DNA of 64,000 nucleotides from Henckelia pumila (Eukaryota; Streptophyta; Magnoliopsida; Lamiales; Gesneriaceae): NCBI RefSeq assembly GCF_033568475.1, contig NC_133123.1:138276062-138340061 (forward strand). The letters run 5' to 3'. Below the pieces are notes generated by a model. That model saw only the letters and a list, made by a program, of their open reading frames with translations. It had not been told where the DNA came from and searched no databases. Positions 33,700 to 46,730 of the stretch are shown in pieces. The translations under genes and the position numbers were made by a program. How positions within the stretch are numbered: position 1 is the stretch's first letter; each line of letters starts with the position of its first letter.

Positions 33700-36392
33700 A
33701 TGTAGTATTAAGTTTTAGAGACGGGTTTTGAATTTATATGAGTAGAGATATGTTACATATTACGTGTAGGGGGTTTGTGAATTAATTAAATTTACTATAA
33801 AACTACATGTCAAATAAATAAGAAAACTGAATGTCGAAATCCAACACTAAACCGAATGGGGTAAACTTTATTAAAATCCTGAAAATGTGATTTTGGAATT
33901 CATATAATCGCTGATTCGCTGTCCATCCGGAATTTAAAATACAATTGACAATTCAGACAACATTGGATCGGACCCGGTTCCGGATTGCATACTTTAACGG
34001 AAATATCTCCAATTTACTGAGACGGTTTTTTATGAAGTCGATTTTTTACCTCGGGTTCGGTTTGATAGAATGGATCTTCCAATTTCTCTATTGAAACAGG
34101 TCGGGTCGGGTCCCAATGTATTTTGCACGATCAAAAACTAAGTCAGGGGGCGTCGAAGATGTTTTTGGCGTGACTCCTCCGATGCCTAAGTCAGTGTCTT
34201 GAAGGCAAAAAGTATGTTGAATGCAAAAACAAGGGAATATGAGTGCGTGAATGTAAAAGTGAGAGTGAGTGTTGATGAATGAACACAACCATAATAGTAC
34301 CTGTATTTATAGGGATTAATAGAGTAAGTTACCTAGTCGAATTATAACATGTCCTGGAGTAGGACTCTTCCTTCATTGGTCCGCCCTTAAGTTTATCTCT
34401 ATCTCGTGAATATCTGGAGATGGTCAAACTCATCTTCAATGCATCTGAGTTTCACTTGAACTAGAAAAGCATTTCCATCCCATTGGGCCCCAGCTCGGGT
34501 CGGCCCATTAATAGCAGCCCAGGTCATGACAAGACCTAACAGGCAAAAAAACTGGGTTGAACCTTACCTAATAATAATAATCTCATAATTGGGCCAACCC
34601 TCATAAACTCATAATGAACGGGTTCAGGTTAAAATAATTTTACGGGGTATCAGTTTTATTAGTCGATTTTGTAAGACAAATATCTTATTTCGATTATCTA
34701 TTAAAACATATTATTTTTATGCCAAAAATATTATTACTTTTTATTATAAATATGTGCATAGCTCATCATCTCTCACAACATATTTAATCTAATGATTTAT
34801 TTATAACTAAAAACAATAGTCACAACATATATAATTTAATTAACTTCTGGACTCTTAATTGCATCAATGGCGGCGTACAATAACGATTACCAAACACCAA
34901 CTTTTGTTCCTTCCGTTGAAATATAAATTAATATAAATGGTTTCTTAATATTAATTAACACCAATGTGGCATATATTTAATTTCAGTTAAAAAATGTATG
35001 AGATTAATACGTGAGGTGTCTCGCGAGAATTGGGATGATCGATTAGGCCCGCTAAATATTTTATCAGTTTTTCATGTTAATTTATTTTCTAATAATTAAC
35101 AATGTAATTATCGATAGTTAAGATAATTAATCGTATCCAGTGGTCTAAAAGACAGAGCCCATTATTATATGTATGTTCACAAGAAATAGCTCAACAGTCA
35201 CAATCCATAGTTTCATATACTTTACCTTAATTGAGAATTAGAGGTTTTGAATTGCTAACTGAAAAGGAGAGGCAGAATATTATATATTTCTCAGAAATAT
35301 ATTGTGCTTGAAAATTTAAACGGATTAATTACTAATAAATTTAGTCGCACGGATTAATAAATTGGGTATTAACTGAATTTCGTCAAGAAATGTCTAATCG
35401 ACACACAAGTCGCATGTAATTCTTACGGGATACTTCACTTCAGATTTTTAAATTTTTTTATTTAGATGATATATGTACACATATATGGCTGCTGAAGAAT
35501 CGTGTTCTATGCTAATAAAACAATTTAATATAATCGGTACGGTCTTCATTTAGAAATTAAGTTTCACGTTGATGGATGAGTAAAATTTTAGAATGAAAAA
35601 ATGGAGATCAAATTAATTTTTTTTCCACATACAACGCACAACTTTTTATTTTTAATCATCTTTTCATTGAATTGCTGGTGTGGAGCTGAAATTTGATGAT
35701 TTGGCAACGAAATTTATAAGGTGTTCTATGCAACGCCAGTCTAATGAAAAAGTACTAAAATTGAGAAGACGTGCCTGAGCCAGCCGAACTCAATAATTTA
35801 TATAGTTAAAAAGGGTATATAACATATCAGTGTGTGTGTGTGTGTTTTTTTTTCCCCTAGATATAATGGTTGAAACTTAAAAATTTATATGATACGAAAT
35901 TGGAGGATAATTGTTTTTAAATGGGCTTAAAGCATACATGGTTATGAAAACTTATTATTACCGAATCACTTCGTATTTACGGGAAAAATTAAAGGAAAAT
36001 GATGCATGGATATATAGTATTAATCAAAGTTTGATTGTTGAGGGTTTATCGGTGTTGGTTGCTGTGTTGCTATACAGGGTTTTCTTGGAAAGGTGAAATG
36101 TATAAAAATTTTAAGGTATATGATTGTTTTCATTACAATTTACAACGACATCTTCATGAAATGCATTTATATTCTGGTAACTTAATCGAAAGCTAATCCA
36201 AACCTTTCCGTTATATATATCTTCATACATAAATATACATCGTAATGTATAAAAGTAACATAAGTCATCATGTTGAAATTAATAAATTAAAATTCTTAAG
36301 AAGGCGAATATTGCTGAGGAACCCCTTTAACATTTGAACGTTTTCGGGTCAATAAATATTTTTACTATTTTATTAAGGGTGAGAGCTGAGCC
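33700..36392. other. Intergenic DNA, no supported gene
   Basis: AT-rich, without a convincing frame. A GT microsatellite lies at about 35831-35845. The stretch 34670-34750 (TTTTGTAAGACAAATATC and following) resembles a dispersed repeat also seen at 59905-60070. The block at 34093-34545 is more GC-rich and begins TGAAACAGGTCGGG, but has no matching duplication. Confidence 0.5.
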
Positions 36393-37200
36393 TGAAAGAA
36401 ATATTTTATTCGTTAAAATCATCCTATTTTGAAAAAGAGTTTATTAAATATCTTTTGTTTTTTTTGGAAATGAAGTAATCTTTATTTATGTGATTTATTT
36501 CCTATTTGCGATATTGATAAGCTGATTAGAATATTTAACATATCATATCTAATATTTATCTTTCTTTATTTGTGTAGATTTGATATGATCAAATCAAAGA
36601 AATCCTACGCCTGCAAGAAATATATTGAAGAAGGATTATTGGTCTATTTATTTGAAATAGGCATTCACAAGAAAGGAGAGATAGAGAGAGAACGTGAGAT
36701 TTTCCAAAAGCTTCATACACGTACATTGACAGAAGGATTGAAGATCTTTGAAAGCTCAAATCGGTCAAGGTTACTTGATGTTTGAAGAACACTTGAAGAT
36801 CATTGATTGAAGAGTGTTTCGACTATACAAGTTTTTGGCATCAAGATTTTTAACTCCTTACTCTATTTTATTTATTCTATCTTGAATAGAATTTTTAGGA
36901 GTTATTTTCATGGTTTATTTTCTCAATTGTTTTGAGAAATTGAATTTTACAATAATCACTAGTGTTAGGGTTTGTAAAACTCTTTGATTTGTTTTCTAGT
37001 GAAGTTTTGCCCTAAGGCGCTGCAAGAGTATTTTATACTCTTGCTTAAATCATATTGAGTCTATTTATTTGGTTGCTCGTTTATTTTATTTACGCTTTAA
37101 TTTTATTCCGCTGCAAGTTACTCAAGGTATTATTGTAGGTGTGGTCAACAACTTGTGACAACACCTCAAACAGTTTATGTGCAACCCCTATTCCCTTACA
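36393..37200 (+). repeat. 5' LTR of Sirevirus-like element (808 bp)
   Basis: Starts TGAAAGAAATATTTT and ends CCCTTACA. Its match is 57200-58008. It holds the dyad motif GGTGTGGTCAACAACTTG with ACAACACC close to its right end. Confidence 0.93.
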
Positions 37201-37202
37201 AG

Positions 37203-37215
37203 TGGCATCAGAGCC
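37203..37215 (+). other. Primer-binding site of Sirevirus-like element
   Basis: TGGCATCAGAGCC lies two bases after the 5' LTR, a tRNA-Met type site with C in place of the usual T at the fourth position. Confidence 0.88.
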
Positions 37216-37272
37216 ATTTCTTGATACACTAAGAACTGATCTTGGTTTGTTTATTTTATTACAGGGAATAAG

Positions 37273-37712
37273 ATGGACTCATCGTCTGTTGCGAACTCGT
37301 TCCCAAAACCTCCGGTCCTTGATGACACGAATTACGCACTATGGAAGAATAGGATGCGATATACTATTAAGGCTATGGATGTTCGTGCTTGGCAAAGTAT
37401 TCTGACTGGTTGGACTCCTCCAAAGACGCTAGATGAAGATGGAGACTACATCATCAAGCAAGAAAAAACTTGGACTGCCGAGGAAACACAAAGTTCAAGC
37501 TACAATGCTAAAGCACTCAATGCAATTTTTGCAACTGTTGATATGAGGATGTATAGAATCATAGCTGATTGCACTGTTGCTAAGGATGCATGGGATGCTC
37601 TTCAAGAACACTGTGAAGGGACTGATAGCGTGAGAAGAACAAGATTGAGATTGTTAAACGCAAGATTTGAAAATATCAGGATGGATGAGAATGAATCTAT
37701 TTCTGATTATGA
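37273..37712 (+). pseudogene. Gag, 5' part, of Sirevirus-like element
   Basis: From ATG 37273 it encodes the N-terminal gag (UBN2-type) region: LDDTNYALWKNRMRYTIKAMDV, AKDAWDALQEHCEG and RRTRLRLLNARFENIRM. It is interrupted after SISDYD by the CACTA element at 37713. The frame resumes at 49499 in the same phase when the CACTA and one target-site copy are removed, so gag was intact at the time of insertion. Confidence 0.9.
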
Positions 37713-38070
37713 CACTACAAGAAAAACGGTCATTAACAACGGTTATTAACCGTTGTCGTAGCCCCCGAGAACTGTTGTTAAAAGCACTGTTGTTGAAAGG
37801 GGCGCTCATAGACAACGGTGAAAAACTGTTGTCTTTGGATATACGACAACAGTGGTGCAACGGTTTTTCACTGTTGTGGTTTTGTATATTTGACAACAGT
37901 TTGACAACATTTTTAATGTGTTGTCTTTGGGTGATATAGACAACGGTTTTACAACATTTTTACACCGTTGTCTTTGAGTGCAATAAACAACAGTTTTACA
38001 ACAAATAAAAACCGTTGTTATCACTTGAGATTGACAACACTTTGACAACGTGAAAAATCCGTTGTCTTTT
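37713..38070 (+). repeat. CACTA left terminal inverted repeat and subterminal repeats
   Basis: The TIR is about 28 bp at 37713-37742. It is followed by many copies of ACAACGGTTTT / AAACCGTTGT(C) in both orientations, together with variants such as ACAACAGTTTT. Such arrays bind the TNPA-type protein in characterised CACTA elements. Confidence 0.88.
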
Positions 38071-39734
38071 AGGCAAAAATATTTTTTTTTATTAATAATG
38101 AAATTATAAATACTTTTGATTTATATTTAATATTTAATACTTAAATTATTTTATAATTAAGAAAAAAAACTTTGAAGTAATTAAAACAGTTTATATAAAA
38201 TAAAACTAAACATCACCAAAATAGCATTAATTAAGAAAATACATCTTTGAATTACAATAGACGATTTATCAAAAAATTCACAATCTACCAGTAACTAAAC
38301 GAGACATAAAATATGCCAAAAAGTTTTGAACCAAGTTTACAAAACGAAAAAACACCCCAAAAAGATAGATAATCGTGCATATCAAACCCAAAATATCTTG
38401 CTTTGCTGATAAACTTTCTCCAGTACTTGTGCATCTTCTAAGATATCATTCCATGCATTCCTATAGAGAAGAATAAATAAAGTTAATGAAGTCACAATAG
38501 TCTCATAACATCCCAAAAAAAATCTCCAAACAACTCCACAAAATACCAAGTCTGCAATGAGTTGAATAAAATTTGATAATGAACATGATATTCTCGAGAA
38601 AGCCATGAATGTTCTAGAAGCTAGATGTCTGTCTCACTCTGATTCAAATAACATCAGCAAAATTTCGAAATCTTCAGTTCTGAAAAAATTAATAACTTAG
38701 ATCCAGATTATGTCAAATGGTCATCAGTTGAAAACAGTACATACACCAAGAAGCTTGAACTAGAAAACAAGCATTAATTAATTTACTCTTTCGAGGATGA
38801 GCTCCTCTGAATACTGTCATCATATGGTAATGAAGAGTGGAAACCAAGTTCATTTTGTGCAAGCATATACCACTCAGGGACATCTATATCTTTCCCACTA
38901 ACTCTCTGAAGCTACATTAAATTTTCAGGAAGCACCTGCCCTTCTGATGCCCAACAAACCTAAACGACGAGAAAATACTTAAATATCTGTTGAATATTCC
39001 ACCACAATACATGATATCCAACTCTAGCTTCCACCCTGCTTCTTGTGGCGTGGGAGCAATGAATTGAAGATCTATTTTTATCAACTTTATTACTTTTTTT
39101 TAACCAAGATAATCATTTCTTGATATCTCAGAGTCATGGTCTAAATGATAAAAGTAGCTAAGAAAGCCTTGCATAGCTTAACATGAACACAACAAGAGGC
39201 ACATCAACAAAGTCATGGAAAGCAAGCACCGTATTTTAGGATATATAACCCAAAACAGCCTCTAAAATAGACACAAACAACCACCAATACAACCCAAAGT
39301 AGACTCCAAAACAACCTCCAAACAGCCCCAGAACAACCTCCAAACTGCCCCAAAATAGTCTCCAAACACCCTCCAAAATCAATACAAAACAGCCCCATCA
39401 CCTCTCAAAGCCGCTCCAAACAAGCTCTAAAAGCACACCCAAAACAGCCTCCAAAATAGCCACAAAATAACCACCAATACAACCCAAAGTAGACTCCAAA
39501 ACAACCTCCAAACAGCCCCAAAATAGACTCCAAACACCCTCCAAAATCAATCCAAAACAGCCCCATCACCTCTCAAAGCCGCTCCAAACAAGCTCTAAAA
39601 GCACCCCCAAAACAGCCTCCAAAATAGCCACAAAATAACCACCAATACAACTCAAAGTAGACTCCAAACACATTCCCAAAATGCAGCTCAAAACATCCCT
39701 ATTCAAACTCAATATGACGAACTCATGTACATAC
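38071..39734. other. CACTA interior between left subterminal repeats and second gene, mostly non-coding
   Basis: AT-rich without a supported gene up to about 39240, then the minisatellite at 39245-39700. It lies downstream (3') of the second CACTA gene. Confidence 0.5.
39245..39700 (+). repeat. Minisatellite, about 2.5 units of 168-189 bp rich in CTCCAAA
   Basis: AAAACAGCCT starts near-identical blocks at 39252, 39441 and 39609. Within each block the shorter word CTCCAAAACA / CTCCAAACA recurs every 12-20 bp, so it is a higher-order repeat. It lies just downstream of the second gene's stop codon. Confidence 0.88.
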
Positions 39735-42700
39735 CTATTCATAGATATCATCTTGTATGCATTCGGCTACCTCAGATCGCACTTCATCAATTTCTTCTTG
39801 AGAGTACTCTGCTTTTGTGAACTGTGAACACAAACAAAAATGTATATGAGCTTGAAACAAAACTAAAATAATTTAAAAAATTGATAAGTAGATAACTTCC
39901 AAATATATGAGATATTGACGAAGATGATATTACAATCGATCGTAGTGCATCTCTCTCGATAATTGCAACTTTTTCAGTAATTTGCCTCATATATCTCATC
40001 ACATAATAACCGCATTGCTTCATATCTGGTTGTCTAGGAGCCTGTAAAAATGTCAAAATTTTAATGGCTAGTATACCCAATATTTTAGATTGAAATAGAA
40101 GTACACATACGCTGATTACTTCCCATTGGACATGCTTTCTCCCTTTCTTTCCTTTGTTTGAATTGAACAATTTTAATGCCCTTCATGTATACATTTAAAA
40201 TATATGATTTATGAGTTTTCATAATAAAATAAATTAATACTTAAAATTAATTATGAACTCACATTTCCACGACATATTTCCATTCGTCATTGCGAATTCG
40301 CTGACTTGCAGAATCCAACAAGTAAACCATTTCTTTGTGAGGTTCAATGACAGTGAGATTCCAATGGAATCTACACAAACACAAGATCATAATTACACAC
40401 ACACATGAAATCGAAACATACAAATGTCTAAGAAAATCAATTGAAAATGATATTATGGATGTTAGTTACCCGCTACTACTTGGCACCAAAACCAATTGAT
40501 TAACTAATGCACCGATCAGTTGGTCTGATAAAAAGCTTGCCCTCTGGTTCAACCGTTCAGTTTTACCTATTTTGTCATTTGTGGTTCTTTGAAAATTCGG
40601 GATGTTGTGTGGATTTACAAATTTGAATTTACCAATATTGTTTTCCTTGACCAACTTCTTATAAAGATGCCTACAATTTTGAAGAGAATACAATCAGAAT
40701 TACATTAAATAATACATACCTTACTAATAAAGCAAGTGATTATTATATTTAATAAAACAACAAACAAAGTGTAAGGCAATTTGAAAACTTACCATATGTA
40801 AGCAACCATACAATTTGCTGAAATTGGCTCCAACAGATACAAAGGACTGATGTCCTCAAGGTGCAAGTTTAGTTCATAGTTATCTCCAAATACCTCCTCA
40901 TCCAAATGAATTGACAATTTCTTTCCGTTATCAAAAGCTTGCTTACAATAACAATACAACGATCGCACCGATCTTGGCACATTTGACGACAAATTCTGAT
41001 TTTTTTTTTTGCATGGCCAGTTATCTTCCTTTGATGCTTCTAATAATTGAAAATGTAAACATAGGTGCAATACCAAAAATTAAATGCATATGTACTTAGA
41101 AATTAAATAAATTTCATTTACCTCGTGTCGTAGAGTTACCAAATGTTCTGGCCAAGCAACATGTGTTCCAACAGCATCACCAAGAATTTCACATTCATTG
41201 GGAATTGGAAATGGCAAACGTGCTGATTTTTGCATTGCTTCATCGATGGATACACGCATGCAATTTTTGGGTATTGGAAGACCATGGAGCAACTTACCAG
41301 CTCCATTAACCTCAACAACTGTTCCGTATGCAACAATTTCTGTGCTAGAATCCAAGGTCAAAATAACTGATTCACCCTAAAAGAAAAATAGTTGTGTCAT
41401 TGAATTGTAACAACTCTTTACGTAAATAACATTAATTAATATATACGACGACTAATATACCTTTAAAGCAATTTCTTTGTCCACAACTCGCATTTCAACA
41501 TCTTTGAACACCTCAAAACTTGGGAAAGTCTTGTTGATTTTCACTTCATTATCATTCAGTTGTTGCAAGTGTACTGATCAACTTCCTTTGTCATCAACGT
41601 CATTCTCCCAAGCACCATTTTTGTAGATGATTGCTTCAAGTTTTTTAATGCGTGTATCTTGTTCTTCAATGCGTGTATCTTGTTTTGCAATTAACTTTTT
41701 AGCCTCCACCAACTCTTTCCCTTGCTCAATCATCACCTCTCGGTCAACAATGTCAGTCTTCAAACATCTACCAACATTAAAATATAATGTTGGAGTGATA
41801 TGACCTCCAACAGCCCTGACACGTCCACCATGTTCTCCTGTATTAAGCGCTTTGGTGAGGATATCTTCTTTCGCACCTTTTATTTCCAATGTACCCTCAA
41901 TCTTCTGATGTATATACTCATCCTGTCATCCAATTGAAAGAAATAATTAATTTCAAAAGGTTTTATTGAAATTATACAATTATTGTACTTGTATAGTTTC
42001 TCACAATCTTCTCTACTGTTTTTTTCAACTCGTAGCCTTCAAACTCCCCTTCTTTATTGACTCTTCCTTTTTTCCAAATAAGTGCTCGATTGATCTCATC
42101 ATCGTCACATAAATCATTTACCTACAAATAAGAAAAATCAAATGATATATGTCAAATTCGAACCATTTACACATATGAGAAATAAATTTGTAACTAAATT
42201 TGTTAATTGTGCAAGTGCTATAAAAAATTAAAAGGTGCCAAAGGAATAATACATACTATTTCTTCGGCATATCGTGCATATCCTTTGCGAGCAAGGCGAT
42301 GGGGATATTTGTTCATCTTTCTTCTCTCCTTCTGGATGTCGCTTAGTTGCTAGTCAAATGAAACATTCCACATGTCAAGAACCTTAATGTGTTTTAATTT
42401 GCACTGAACTGAAAATTAAACTTACATTGAAGTCATCAGACATGCGAGTGATGACAAAAGAAGTCCAATCATCTCTTGCAAGACCATAGCCACTAGGTGG
42501 TTCACTCAACTCTTCTGGTTTGTCAAGCTTGTCCATAATATATGTCTGAGTGAGATGAGATTTAAATTGGCGCCACTTATTATTTGTTGAATTCAAACAT
42601 CCCTTCTTCCAACTTGCAGGAACATCATATGACAACTGAAAAAATCAGATTTGGAAATACATTAAAAAGAATCCTATAACATTAAATATATTGTAAAAAT

Positions 42701-43169
42701 ATGAGTGCTAGATTGTGAACAAAGAAAGTCATTTACTTGCATTAACAGACTCCCATATCGATTCTTTAACTACATTTGGAACTTGCTTCCACGTCTTGAA
42801 ATTTATCTTCACCATTTCTCGAGCAAGTACGCCTATGTAACTTTGCATCTCAATAGCAGCATCTCCCACCGGTTGTCCAAGTTTATTGAATCTTACCTGT
42901 TTCCGAATGCCCTGAACCCTTTGCCTAGCAAGTTTATCTAGATGTGTACGACCTCTAGATGTTCTTGTTGTTTCGGTGTCTGCTGATTCTTGCATTTCCT
43001 TGCCCTCGACGCTCTTGTTAGTCGACTTAGATGCAACTTTTTCCCCTCCCTTCCCAATCACTACTGGAGGCTGCCCAATTCTCTTGCTCCACGCTTCAAT
43101 TGTCTCCTCATTGGACCTGATTTTGAGCTTCCCAAAGGATGTCATTGAGTCTAGATGTAATCTAGTCAT
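39735..43169 (-). pseudogene. CACTA second gene: TNPA-like N-terminus, DUF8039-like and ULP1-like protease domains
   Basis: Exons traced on the minus strand include 43169-42737, 42635-42426, 42349-42257, one from 42121 and 41922-41578 and on, then a DUF8039-like exon (ORF 41361-41080: GAGKLLHGLPIPKNCMRV, AVGTHVAWPEHLV) and an EEVFGDNYEL...LEPISANCMVAYIW exon (to 40789). The last part is a C48 (ULP1/SUMO-protease-like) fold with FHWNLTVIEPHKE (about 40370), VYLLDS (about 40318) and QCGYYVM (about 40005), so the His, Asp and Cys of the triad are present. It ends FTKAEYSQEEIDEV... with the stop at 39735. One TGA at 41578-41580 interrupts the frame, after which conserved-looking coding continues. 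Early exons have HRLARKGYARYAEE, typical of plant En/Spm ORF2 proteins. Confidence 0.8.
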
Positions 43170-43354
43170 TTAAAAAATAAAAAATAATATCAATATTGTA
43201 AGAAACACCATAATAAAGTCATTTTTGAATTAAAATCAGCATACACAAAGATGCATCAAATTAGAAATAGTCTTCAAAATAATATTTAGAATGAAGATGC
43301 ATTTCAATATTGTCTACAAATATATCTTCTACAGCAAAATAATATCTTTATTTA

Positions 43355-46300
43355 TTAATTGTCGATCCATGTTCCATCACAATCTTCACGAAGGCATTGG
43401 GGCTCATTGTCATCTTCATCGTCGACTTCCATTGATGGTAAGCCTCTGGTAGAAGATTCATAGTGGATTACAATGTCTTCCAGCTCGTCCCCATTTGCGT
43501 TCTCGAATGATTCTCTTGTAGGGGCTGCAAGTACAATACTCCATAATGGATCTTCAGGATCTTCAACGAAAAATACTTTCTTTGCTTGACTTCCCAAGAT
43601 AAAACTTTCTGATTTAAATTCAATTCTGTTCAGATTCACTAATGTGAAACCAAGATCATCTACTTTAATACCATTGTTATTCTCCACCCAATGACACTTG
43701 AACATTGGAATTTGAAAGTTGTGGTAATCAAGTGACCATATTTCTTCAATAATTCCATAGAAAACCATGTCTGCCATAATTGGATTTTTGTCCTTTGCAC
43801 TGGAAACTTGCATGGTCTTTGCGACTAAGCTTACTCCGGAATTCTGAGTAACTCTTACATCATCACGTTCTTTTGTAGCATAAGTAACCCCATCAATCAA
43901 ATAACCAGAATACTTTAACACTTTTTTTCTAGGTCCACGCGATATCCACTTTAATCTTTCTGATATTTGATACGTGGAATGGTCAATTGCATGTTCAACC
44001 TACATTTAACAATAATCTTAATATTTTGCATAAGAAAGCAAGGGTTTTATATATTCTTATACTTGGTTCTTTTGGAACTTACAAAATCATACAACCATGT
44101 AATAAACGTTCGGTTATGCTCATCTTGTAACCACTTTTTGGACTTTGCTTTATGATGGAATCTTGTCCTCAACTCCACCATGTGTTCCCTAATGGAATTA
44201 TTAGAATTCAAAAATCAATAGAATGTGTTGAATGCACAAGGAAGTATTGATAAGTTGAGGATCTTACTCAATATAAGGATCAATCTCAATATCATTTGTC
44301 AATACGTAAAGATGTGCTTGCTGCAACTCATTATGACTAGTGGAGTGCACAATTGCTTTTGACAAAGGCTTGGTGCATTTACACTTCACGGTCCCTTGAT
44401 GGTATCCCAATTGTGTGGACATTAGAAAGATAGTCTGAGCAAAATTCAACTGCCTCTTCAGCAATATAACATTCAGCTATACACCCTTCAGGCCGATTGC
44501 GATTGCGCACATAACCTTTCAAAATCTTCATGTATCTTTCAAATGGGTACATGTGTCTGCTCCAAACCGGTCCACACAATTTCACCTCTCGAACGAGATG
44601 AACTGTTAAATGAATCATTATATCAAAAAATGAAGGGGGGAAATACTTTTCAAGCAAACACAATATCATCACAATTTCTCTTTGCAATTCATCCAACTTC
44701 GAGACATCCATCACTTTACTATATAATTCATTGAAGTAGAAACACAACCGAGTGATTGTATCTCTGACATGTTTTGGAAGGACACCGCGAATGGCCACAG
44801 GAAGCAATTGTTGCATTAGAGTGTGATAGTCATGTGACTTAAGGCCAACAAGTTTCAAATCTTTCATCGACACAAGGTTTTTAACATTAGAAGAGTAACC
44901 TTCGGGGACCTTCATTCCTGATAATGAATTGCAAATACTTCTCTTTTCATCTTTACTTAGAGTGTAGCAGGCTGGTGGCAAAAACGTTTTCTTATCCCCA
45001 ATCCTTGGTGCCAATTCAGACCTCACATTCATCTCCATAAGGTCAAGTCTTGCTGCTACTCCATCCTTTGTTTTTCCTGGAATGTCAAGTAACGTACCAA
45101 TGACACTTTCGCATACATTTTTTTCAATATGCATCACATCAAGAACATGTCGAACGTGTAAATGTTTCCAATACTCAAGTTCAAAAAAAATTGATTTCTT
45201 TTTCCAGCATTGCTCTCCATCACCCATCTTCGACTGAAGCTTTCCGCTGAATTTTCCCATACGATAATTAATTCTTTCAACTCTTTCCAAAACTTCATGG
45301 CCGCTCAATGGATGTGGTGCAGTGTTAAACTCTTGGTTCCCGTTAAATGCCTTCTTTTGTCTTCGATACGGATGATTTGAAGGTAAAAACCTTCGATGAC
45401 CCATGTATGACATTTTTCTGCAATGCTTCAACCTTGTCGAATAAGTTTTTTCTGCACAAATAGGACATGCATAATATCCCTTCACAACACAACCTGACAT
45501 GTTCCCATATGCTGGAAAATCATTGATTGTCCACAGTAGCACAGCTCTAAGGGAGAAACTTTCTTGTCGATATGCATCGTATGCTTCAACACCTTTATCC
45601 CATAAGCATTTTAAGTCGTCAACCAAAGGTGCTAAGTAAACATCAATATCATTTCCCGGTTGTCTAGGACCAGAAATCAACAAAGTGAGCATCACAAATT
45701 TTCTCTTCATACACAACCATGGTGGAAGATTATATGTGATCATTAAAATTGGCCAACAACTATACGAAGAACTCATCAAACTATGGGGATTGATCCCGTC
45801 TGCTGATATAGCCAATCTCAAATTTCTTGTCTCGGAAGCAAAATCTGGCCACATGCGATCAACTAATTTCCAAGATGGTGCATCAGCTGGATGACGTAAG
45901 TATCCATCACGAATTCTTTTGTCAGAATGCCAAGTTAACTCTTTGGATACCGTCTTATCCCGAAACATTTTTTGAAATCTTGGGATAGGTGGGAAATACC
46001 ACAAGACCTTTGCAGGAACTCCTTCTTTTACCTTAGATTTGTTGCTCAACTTCCACCTCGATGTCCCACAAGTAGGGCAATTGGCAAGATCTTCGTACTC
46101 CTTCCGGTATAAGATACAATCATTAGGACAAGCATGTATTTTCACGTATTCCATCCCTAGTGCACGTAAGCTTTTCTTGGCATCATACAATGATGAAGGC
46201 AATTCATTGTCATCTGGAAGCATTTCTCGAAACAAACTAAGTAGATCGGTGAAACTATTATCACTCCAACCATATTTTGCCTTCAAGTTAAATAATTTCA

Positions 46301-46730
46301 CAATGGCAGATAACTTTGTGAATTTAGTACATCCAGGATATAAACTTTTCTCGGCATCTTCAAGTAGCTTATTGAATTGACTTGGATTCTCAGCATACGA
46401 ATCATATACAGCATGTACCATATCTATAGGTTCTTCAGCAAAAGATGCGTGTTCATCTTGCCCAAATCCATCAGTACCGTTCATTGAGTTCACTGTCATA
46501 GATTTTTCCCCATGCCATATCCATGTATGATATGTCAAATCTATACCATTATAGATCAAATGCGCCCTTATAGTTTGAACATTTTTTTTCTTCAAATTAC
46601 CACATCTTGCACATGGGCAAGGAATTGCATTAGGATCATTAGCATTGCTCATTGCAAATTGCAAGAAAGACTCTATTCCGATTTCATATTCAAGTGATAG
46701 CCTATCCTTACGCATCCATTCTTTGTCCAT
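43355..46730 (-). pseudogene. CACTA transposase (TNP2/TNPD type)
   Basis: The first long frame (46730-44379, 783 codons) has an N-terminal Transpos_assoc domain (MDKEWMRKDRLSLEYEIG, IPCPCARCGN), the TNP2 (Transposase_21) core (LAISADGINPHS, GPRQPGNDIDVYLAPL, IHACPNDCILYR) and a DUF4218-like end (LPKHVRDTITRLCFYF, YPFERYMKILKGYVRNR). The next part (about 44400-44268, HLYVLTNDIEIDPYIE) is in another frame, so an indel sits near 44390. Then come clean small exons, one about 44195-44086 (EEHMVELRTRFHHKAKSKKW) and one from about 43998 into the DUF4216 part (43921-43355). The encoded enzyme would cut and join CACTA ends in the nucleus. Apart from the one shift it looks well preserved. Confidence 0.88.

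Noticed and set aside
34093..34545. Possible small LTR or DNA element (TGAAACAGGTCGGG to AGACCTAACA)
   Set aside because: TG...CA ends are present but no target-site duplication, internal repeat pair or domain was found.
36570..36792. ORFs repeated at 57405-57600
   Set aside because: They recur only because they are in the two LTRs of the same copia element; they are short and without domains.
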